Position numbers and translations under genes: made by a program. 64,000 bases of DNA from Sorghum bicolor (Eukaryota; Streptophyta; Magnoliopsida; Poales; Poaceae). The notes under the pieces are model-generated. The model searched no databases. It was not told the origin of the DNA and worked only from the letters and a program-made list of their open reading frames with translations. The number at the start of each line of letters is the position of its first letter. The first letter of the stretch is position 1. The DNA lies in assembly GCF_000003195.3 (NCBI RefSeq), contig NC_012877.2, positions 9,278,855 to 9,342,854 of the forward strand, written 5' to 3'. This document shows, one piece after another, positions 43,701-52,700 of the stretch.

Positions 43701-46700
43701 AGCAGGGCTTCGCGGACAGAAGGGGGTACTGGGGGACCTGCGAGTCCCCGGGCATCGCCGCAAGAGCCTGGGGCTGCAGGGTACTAGCCGTGTGTCGCGT
43801 CACCATAGGGTGAACATGACGTGGGTGTCGGTGAAGTAGCGGTGGGTGGTACACCGGCGTCGCGACACGGGCAGCTTGGGGCCTCGGTGTCGTTGTTGCT
43901 AGTGGAGAAGAAGTCGTCGGTGGCGTAGGTGACCCCAACGAAGACGGGGCCACCAGTGGCGACGGAGGCAGCGGCGCCAGCCGGGCACGTCGCTGGTAGA
44001 CGAGCACCGGCTGGGCGAAACGCGCCGGTGGGGCCGGAGTCGCCGGCCTGGGACCCGCGTCGGGCGCAGGGGCGGGGGCCAGCCCGGAAGGTGACCCCTC
44101 GAGGCCTGGGCAGGGAGCAGGGCCAGGGGTATCACAGGCAATCGACGAGCTGGGACACGGTCACGGCGTAGCAGTACCTGCAGGAAGCAGCTGCAAAGGT
44201 GGCTCGACCACCGAGTCAGTGGAAAACATAGATGATATGTCAAACTCCGGGGTGGAAGTGGGAGTGGTGGTGGTGGAAAAGGGGAAGACAGACTCATCGA
44301 ACACCACATGGCGAGAGATGAGGACGCGTCGAGAGGTAAGGTCATAGCATCGGTACCCCTTGTGATCCGTAGAGTATCCGAGAAAGACATAGAGAGTCGA
44401 GCGGGGAGCCAGCTTGTGGGGAGCGGTGGTGGTGGTGTTCGGGTAACACGCACACCCGAAGACTCGAAGGTGATCGTAGCGAGGAGGGGTACCGAAGAGA
44501 GCGTGGTGTGGCGTGGGAGCTGGGTAGGCAACTGAAGGAAGGCAGTTGAGGAGGTAGTTGGAGGTGTGCAAGCTCTTAGCCCAGAAGCAAGCAGGGAGTG
44601 ACGCCTGAAGCAGAAGAGTGCGCACGGTGTTGTTGGTAGTGCGAATCATGCACTCAGCCTTGCCGTTCTGAGAGGACGTATACAGACAAGACATGCGCAA
44701 TTGGACACCGTGAGCGAGGAAGAAGGCACGGGAGGTGGAGTTATCGAACTTCCGACCATTGTCACTGGACGACCTTGAGGTCAAGCTGAACTGTGTGGAC
44801 ACCCACGTGAAGAAGTGGAGGATCGCGGGAAAAGCATCAGACTTCGCACGTAAAGGAATAGTCCAGGAATAATGCGAATAATCATCAACCACCACAAGAT
44901 AGTACTTGTATCCCGAAATACTGATGACAGGAGATGTCCATAGGTCGCAATGTACAAGATAAAAAATGCGGGCTATGGTAAGAACTATGAAAAGGAAGAC
45001 GAACATGATGACCCAGTTGGCACGCATGACACAACTGCTCATCGTGAGCCCGACTACATTGAATATCAGAACTATGAGTGAGCTGCATCAGGGCATCACG
45101 TCCAGGAAGGCCGAGGCGCCGGTCCCAAGTAGTGGAGGAAGTAGTGGCGGCGAAAGCAGCTGACAGGGTAGGTGGCAATGAAGAGGAAGAAGGCGTCGGA
45201 AACCGAAGGGTGTAAAGGGGCCCGTGCTGTCACACCGGAGAAGAGGACGCCGGGAAGCCAAATCCTTCACAGTAAGACCAGAAGAGTCAAACTCAATAGA
45301 ACACTGTAAAACGATGAATGGAGAGAAGGTTGTGAACCATAGAAGGTGCAACGAGAACATCAGGAAGACGAAAAGAGCCATGAGAGCCGACGGCTCCCAC
45401 AGAAGTGATAGGAAGACACGACCCATGTGTGACCATGATGGATGAAGGAAGAAAGGAAGAAGGAGGGTGAACAAAAGAAAGAATACCAGCGTTTAGAGTG
45501 GTGTGGTAAGTGGCTCTAGAGTCGGCGACCCACTCTGGCCCAACAGGTGGTGTCAGAGCCATAGTGTTGAAGGAGTTGGCCAAGGCCGTCGGGTTCCAAC
45601 CGGCAGGCCCAGGCAAGGCGCCGGGAGGTGTAGCCCATGTGGACGTGGAGTACGCGCCGGGAGGTGCCGCCCACGGAGTCGCTGAGGGGAACCCCGGAGG
45701 AACACCAGCGCATGGCTGCCAGTGGGCGAGGCTCACCACCAGGAGCCTGGAATGGCCATATGGAGATGTGCCCTGACCACGGGTTGTGGAAGGAGGGCCA
45801 GGGTGCACCTCGTGGAGGTGCTGGCTCCGTGTTGCCCCCACGACCTGTGCCACGTCTCTCCCCCCCTCGCGGCAACGGCGGCCGCCATGGCCCCCCACCC
45901 CCGCTCGGCCCGGGAGGGGAGAGGACCAAGAAGGGATGATTAGGGTGGTGTCGAACGTGGCGAGGGAGTGGGGGCGAGAGCAGTCGAGGAGGACGAGGAC
46001 CCCGGCGCGGAGTTGGACCCAGGCTAGAGTTCTTGAGTAAGCTGCTCCATGACAAGGTCGTCACGGACCTGCAGGGTGGTGGGCAAGGGCCGCTGCCGAG
46101 TGATCCACGTCCGGAGGTGGGCGCAGCGGTCACTGAGCCCGTGGTGGACGTTGAGGACCAAGAGACGGTCCTCCACGGGCCAGCCGAGGTCGCTGAGGGA
46201 GTCCGCCATGCTCTTCATTCGGTAGCAGAAGTCACCAACGGAGAGGTCACCCTAGACGAAGGTCCGAAAGCTCGCATCGAGCCGCAGAGCCCAGGCTTCA
46301 GCGTTGCCTAGAAACTGCCCCTCAAGCGCCAGCAAAGCCCCGGGAGCATTCGGAGTGTTGCGGACGAGGTCGTGGAGGTCGAGGGAGATCGTCCCCATAA
46401 TCCAGGACAGGACGATGCTGTCGAGGCGCAGCCACGAGGGGGTCGGGACAACGCCTGCGACGTCGAGGAGGACGTGGTCGTCGAGGGCGTAACGACATAG
46501 AGTGAGAAGGACCAGGTTCCGCCAGCGGGCGTAGGAAGGCGACTCAGGCTCGAGGACGACCGGAAGCAGGAGCCGGATGTTCTGGACACCCTGGCCTCGT
46601 AGTGGAGCTGCGCCACGAGCGGGTTGGCCGGGTCGTGCCAGAGGACCGCGGTGTGAGCCACGCGATGACCGGCCGAGCCAGAGGACGTGGCCCCGACGTC

Positions 46701-49700
46701 GGGCGAGGCAGGGAGGCTGAGGATCTGCTCCGCTTCGGCGATCTGGCAGGCCAGGGCATCGACCGCATCCCGCTTGCGCTCCCAAGCAAGGGTGGCTTCA
46801 CGCACGCGGGCTAGGCCCTCCGCAGCCGTGGCTCGGACAGCGACGAGGGCAGCGGCGAGGACGGAGTCGGGTCCCGCTGCGTGGAGGTGTGAAGCGGGCG
46901 GTGGAGGCGGGGCAGGGAAGATCGAGGTGGTTGGGACGCGTAGTAGGACGTTGTTGGTGGGGGTTGCGGCGTCCAGTGGCATCCCCAGTCCAGCTGCGAC
47001 GGTTGCAGCCGCCCCAGCGGCCATGGCAGTGGGTCCGGCAGCCGTGGCTAGGGCACCCACACCAGTTACGGCGGGTGCAGCTTCCACGGCAGCGGCGTCA
47101 GCCCGTGTCGGTGTTCCCTACGGCCAGGGCCCCATCGGCCACGGTGCTGGGCGCAGTTGGCCCCTGTGCGACGGAGGAGAAGGCCCCTGCATAGGTGGTG
47201 CCGGGTAGAGTTGCGCCAAGCGGACGGGCTCCAGGCAGGGGCGCACCAGACGGACGAGCGCCGGCAGCCAGGGCCACTCGCGTGGCCCCTGCGGGCGGAA
47301 GGTCTGCAGCACGGGGCGGCTGCGTCGCGGGCAGATGCGCCCCGGCGGGCGGAGCTCCCCGCGCGGCTCCGGTGGGCGGATGGGCGACGGCGCTGGTGGC
47401 GGCGGCGGCGTGCAGGCCCTGTTCCTTGGTGGCGATTTGCACCCAGGTAGAGGAGGGAAAGGGGGGGAGAGGGCCAACCCTAGAAGGGTAGCAATGTAGA
47501 GTTTCATACATGTGCCTAATACTAATATACTCCAACAGCGGGGAATCATGCAGGCGCAGAAAAAAGCAATCAGGAAGAAGTCAATTAAGCAAGCTAGATT
47601 TAGGAGAGAATTATGCTTGTAAACTCTTTATAATCACTGGTGATCAATGAATAAAGCAGGATGTTAGAATGGGTTGAACGTGATTGCCTTCTCAGGCTCA
47701 CGGCTCCATGTTAATATAGGCTAGGAAGAGCCCCTAGCGTGGCGTTACAGGGAAAGTTACAAGCATGCAAGAGCATGCACTGGTTTAACTATACATGGTC
47801 ACTATTACTCAACACTTTACAACCACAGGAACAAGTCATGGAGCTAAGTCATGATCCTACACCTATGGAGCCGGTAGCCGATCCATTCAACCTTGAGAAG
47901 TGTTCAACATCACCCATGCACTCCAGCCGGATATCATGGTCATGTGATATTCTTAACATCCCCTCTCAATCACAACTTGTCAGCAAGGTTGAGATTGTCT
48001 CTGAACATGACCAATTTTCTCTCAGCAAGCGGCTTAGTGAAGCCATCTGCAATCTGATATGTGGTGCTGATGAACCTTATATCCAAGAGTTTTGCAGTTA
48101 CTCTTTCTCGCACAAAATAAAAATCGATTTCAATGTGCTCAGTACGACCATGGAAGACAGGATTAGCTGATAAGTATTTTGCACCTATATTGTCACACCA
48201 AAGACAGGCTGCCATGGTGTAACACCCAGCCCAGGGCTTAATAGGATTAATAGGAGACTCATACCAACAAGTTGCAACTTCTTTTCCGGAAGCCTATCTC
48301 GAAAGAACTCTAAAGTTAAGCGTGCTTGGCCTAGAGTAATTTAGGGATGGGTGACCGACCGGGAAGTAGTTCCCGGGTGCGCACGAGTGAGGACAAAGTG
48401 TGCAGAAAAGGCTAGTGTTGGTCTGTGGGGGCTGACTATGTCCTAGAAAAGCTGCCAGATGTAAGTGGGCCCGGCCTCATTGAGGCGGGACGTTACAGAA
48501 TGGTATCAGAGCCGATCCTCGCGGTTTCACGGGCGCGTGTGTCGTAGTTGTGCAGGCATGGTGTGCATGGCTGGTGTGGACCCAGAGTGGTCACACAGCA
48601 TGGCACATGCGCTGGCACTGGATGCACAGACGTGGTCAAGAGGGGATGTTCCTGGCTTGGGGTTGATCGACGAGGACGTCGATCTCTTAAGGGGGTGAGG
48701 ATGTAACACCCGGCCCAGGGCTTAATAGGATTAATAGGAGACTCATACCAACAAGTTGCAACTTCTTTTCCGGAAGCCTATCTCGAAAGAACTCTAAAGT
48801 TAAGCGTGCTTGGCCTAAAGTAATTTAGGGATGGGTGACCGATCGGGAAGTAGTTCCCGGGTGCGCACGAGTGAGGACAAAGTGTGCAGAAAAGGCTAGT
48901 GTTGGTCTGTGGGGGCTGACTATGTCCTAGAAAAGCTGCCAGATGTAAGCGGGCCCGGCCTCATTGAGGCGGGACGTTACACATGGGATGTGGTATACCT
49001 AACTCGTCAAGTAACTTTTGTATCCACATTACCTCTGCAGTAGCGTTGGCCAATGACTTGTATTCAGCTTCCGTGCTCGACCTTGAGACAGTGGGCTGTT
49101 TCCGTGCACACCATGAGACAAGATTACAGCCCAAGTAAACTGCAAAACCTCCTGTTGATCTTCTATCATCAGGGCAACCTGCCCAATCAGCATCTGAAAA
49201 AGCACTTACAAGCATAGAGTTAGACCTTTTAATCGTCAAACCTAAGCCGATTGTTCCTTGAACATATCTCAGTATTCTCTTTACAGCTTCCCAATGAGTG
49301 ATGGTTGGTGAGTGAAGAAATTGGCAGAATTTGTTAACCGAAAAAGACAAGTCTAGCCGTGTGAGAGTGAGATATTGGAGAGCACCCACTATACTCCTAT
49401 ATTTTGTGGAGTCTTCAACTTCCAACCGAGTACCACTAGTGATTGAGAGCTTTTCAGTAACATTTAGAGGTGTCTTGACAGGCTTACACAATTGCATGTT
49501 CACTCTTTTAAGAATGTCAGCTGCATACCTTTCTTGTGTCAGTAGCAATTCACCTTTTTTTCTTTGAACCTGTATACCAAGAAAGTAATGTAGGTCACCA
49601 AGATCCTTGATGGCAAAATCTTTTTCTAGATCTCGGAGAAGAGCCTTGACTGCTTCTTGTGATGAGCTGACCACAATGATATCATCAACGTATACAAGCA

Positions 49701-52700
49701 TATAAATGACATAATTTCCTTTTCTATAAAAGAAGAGTGATGTGTCTGCCTTTGAAGGTACAAAACCGAGGCACTGAAGTTTAGCACACAACCAAGAGTA
49801 CCAAGCCCTTGGTGCTTGTTTCAAGCCATACAAGGATCTATCAAGTTTGCATAGATAGTTAGGTTTGGATTTATCTTCATAGCCTGGTGGTTGTTCCATG
49901 TACACTTCTTCTTCAAGGAAACCATGCGGAAAGGCATTTTGAACATCAAGTAGCTAATGACAGAACAAGACGGATCGTAGCAGCTTTGACAACAGGGCTA
50001 AAAGTATCTTCATAATCTATTCCATAGCGCTGTTTAAAACCCTTAGCTACTAGTCGTGCTTTGTATCTGTCAATTTTCCCATCTGACCTCCTCTTAATCT
50101 TATAGACCCACTTGCAATCTATCACATTTCTACCTCTTTTGGGTGGAACCAAATGCCATGTTTTGTTCTTAATCAATGCATCAAATTCAACATCCATAGC
50201 ATGTTTCCAATTTCTATCCGCTAGAGCATGTTGCAAGTCAATAGGTCCTTCAGTTGTAGCTGCTAATTGACCATAGCGAATAGTGCCATCAGTATAAATT
50301 TTAGGCTTTCGTATACCTTGCTGAAGACGCGTAACGGGTCGCTGAGGGACTGGTGCAGCAGCGGGCACAGAAGATCCGGAGGAGGCCGGCGCAGGGGATC
50401 CGGTGGACGATGTGGCGAGCAGTACGGAAGCGCTGGGGGTCGCAGAAGATCCTGGCGGCCCCGGCGGCGTCAGGCTCGAGGAAGATCCGCCTCTGTGTGA
50501 AACGGTCGGTGCGGCGGCCTGGTCCCCCGTCCGCGGAGCCGGGTGGACAGCTGGCGAGCGCGGAGAGGATGCCGGAGGGGGCGTGCCTAACGACACCGGA
50601 TCCGAGGCCGATCCTGTCGGCCTTGCAGTGGAAGGCGCATGCGAAGCATCCCCGGGATCGAGGCCTGTCCCTGCCAAAATGGGTAAGTGATCGGCTGGCA
50701 TAAAACGTCGCCGGTTTGGGGCCAAATTTGACTCGCTTGATGCTGAATTTTCTTCCTGTGCTGCAGGCTGAAACAAAGAGTTAGTACGCAGGGAATCATT
50801 ATCAAGATGATCAGAAGAATTGTTGCCCCCAAAACGATGTGAAGGATTTTGCAAAGTTGGAGGATGTGAAGAATTTCGGATCAGAGTCTGGCGCCTGCAT
50901 TGGGATGAAGTTCGGCAAAGGGAAACACTTGCTCGTCAAAGATGACATCACGGGAGATATAGACTCGCCCTTCATTAACATCTAGACACTTGAATCCCTT
51001 ATGCATAACACTGTAGCCTAAAAAGACACAGCGTTTGTATCTAAACTGCAGTTTGTGAGAATTATATGGTCTGAGGTTTGGCCAACGTGCACAACCAAAG
51101 GTGCGTAGGGTAGAATAATCTGGTGTTCGATGAAGAAGGCGTTCAAGAGGAGTTTGATCATGGATAATTTTGCTAGGCAGGCGATTGATAAGATATGTGG
51201 CAGTTATGAACGCTTCATCCCAAAACTTCAACGGCATAGAAGCATGGGCTAAGAGAGATAAACCAACTTCAACAATATGGCGATGCTTACGTTCGGCAGA
51301 ACCATTCTGTTGGTGAGCATAAGGGCATGAAACATGGTGGGAAATACCAATACGTTGGAAAAAAGCATTGAGTTTTTGATACTCCCCACCCCAATCTGTC
51401 TGCATAGCAAGGATTTTCCTATCAAATTGTCTTTCAACCATAGCTTGAAATTTATGAAATTTTTGGAAGACCTCAGACTTATGACGAAGCAAATAGATCC
51501 ATGTAAATTTACTAAAATTATCAATAAAGCTAACATAATAATTGTTTTTGCCAACAGAAGTGGGCGCAGGACCCCATACATCAGAAAACACGAGTTCTAA
51601 AGGTTGTGAAGAGACACTTGTGGATCTAGGATAGGGTAGTTGATGAATTTTGCCCTTCTGACAGGCATCGCACACTGTTTCTTTATTCAAATCCGACACA
51701 AAAGGAATACTATTTTTGCTAAGGACTCGATGAACGACTTCAAATGAGGGATGGCCGAGACGACTGTGCCACCTGGCCGAAGAAGACTTGACAGCGCCAA
51801 AAGTTCTTTTATTTGGTGATGGCCATGCTTTCAAGGGGTAAAGGCCGCCTTCACACTTTCCTCTAAGAGTTACTTTCTTCGTCACCTGGTCCTTAATAAA
51901 AAAAATAATTGGGATGGTATTCAATAAAGGCATGATTATCAGATGTGAGACGATGAACAAATGCGAGACTTTTGTTAGCTTCAGGAACATAAAGAACATT
52001 ATTAAGAGTGAGATTTTTTTTTGGGGTGCGAACAAAACTTCGACCAACTTGACTGATTCTCATACCTACGCCGTTTGCAGCGTGGATCTTGTCGTTGCCA
52101 TGGTACTTGTCTCTCACGGTGAGCTTATCAAGTTCACCCGTGATATGGTCAGTTGCGCCGGTGTCGGTGTACTAGTTGGTGTCGATCCCGTACGACGCAG
52201 ACGATGCCGATCTCGGCTGCTCCTGCTGCCCGGTGAAGGAGGCGTCAAAACGCTTGAAGCAGCGCGCCACAGAGTGTCCCTCTCTGCCACAGAGTTGGCA
52301 GATGATGGGATCACCATTGGCGTCGGTCTGTCGTGGGCGCCCCTTGTTGCCGTTGTTGTTGCCGCGACCGCGTCCACCGCCGCGTCCCACACCGCCGCGC
52401 TTGAAGCCGCCGCCGCGCCCTGGACGGGTGGCGGCGTTGACGGATGAGCCGGAGCTTCCGCCGTTTTGCAGATCGATGCGCTGCTCCCAGCTCACCAGCT
52501 GGGTGTAGAGCTCCCCAAGGGAGGTGGGCTCCACGCGTGAGGTGATGGAGGAGACGATGGGGTTGAACTCTACGTCCAGCCCGGCGAGGATGAAAGATGC
52601 GATCTCCTCATCTTCCAGCCGCTTGCCCGCAGCTGCCATATCATCAGCGAGGGACTTCATCTTGCTGAAATAATCAGCAATGGTGGCGGATCCTTTTTGC

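Larger units (their letters stand above)
42014..47537 (-). mobile_element. Ty1/copia element Z, decayed, inserted in element X
   Basis: Perfect 5-bp duplication GCGGG at 42009-42013 and 47538-47542. On the - strand the LTR starts TGTTGGAGTAT. The 3' LTR (42014-42113) is 100 bp and is preceded by a G-run polypurine tract. The 5' LTR matches over only about 67 bp (47471-47537) and no primer-binding site follows. Coding order on the - strand is gag, protease, integrase, RT, RNase H. It has multiple frameshifts and a stop. Confidence 0.85.
48218..48981 (+). mobile_element. Cassandra TRIM with 5S rRNA-like LTRs
   Basis: Two 280-bp LTRs (48218-48497 and 48702-48981, TGTAACAC to CGTTACA) flank 204 bp of non-coding DNA. 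That DNA has a TGGTATCAGAGCC primer-binding site at 48501 and a purine tract GGGGGTGAGGA before the second LTR. The target duplication CATGG is perfect (48213-48217, 48982-48986). Each LTR holds a 5S rRNA-like region with box A AAGTTAAGCGTGCTTGG and box C AGGGATGGGTGACC. This is the hallmark of Cassandra elements (established knowledge). No protein is encoded; copying depends on other elements. The LTRs differ at four sites, all transitions. Confidence 0.95.
47970..50895 (-). pseudogene. Element Y RT and RNase H, split by Cassandra
   Basis: After the integrase a frameshift near 50890 leads to a Ser/Pro-rich linker, then RT ([21 protein letters not shown], [17 protein letters not shown]). About 25 bp seem to be missing near 49946, with loss of frame, between LVLSLA and [10 protein letters not shown] continues with [16 protein letters not shown] and [12 protein letters not shown] (catalytic YVDD). 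RNase H follows with [18 protein letters not shown] and [17 protein letters not shown]. The Cassandra insertion sits at 48982. Beyond it, 48215-47970 gives the C-terminus ([30 protein letters not shown]). Confidence 0.88.

Noticed and set aside
48465..48698. 77-codon ORF inside Cassandra
   Set aside because: Cassandra elements are non-coding and the ORF spans LTR, primer-binding site and internal DNA.
48285..48862. Two 5S rRNA genes
   Set aside because: The 5S-like blocks are diverged, incomplete and sit within LTRs; they are Cassandra promoters, not rRNA genes.
51900..52047. N-terminal 50 residues of the long element Y integrase frame
   Set aside because: They are out-of-frame translation; the protease frame is the real one until the A-run near 51900.
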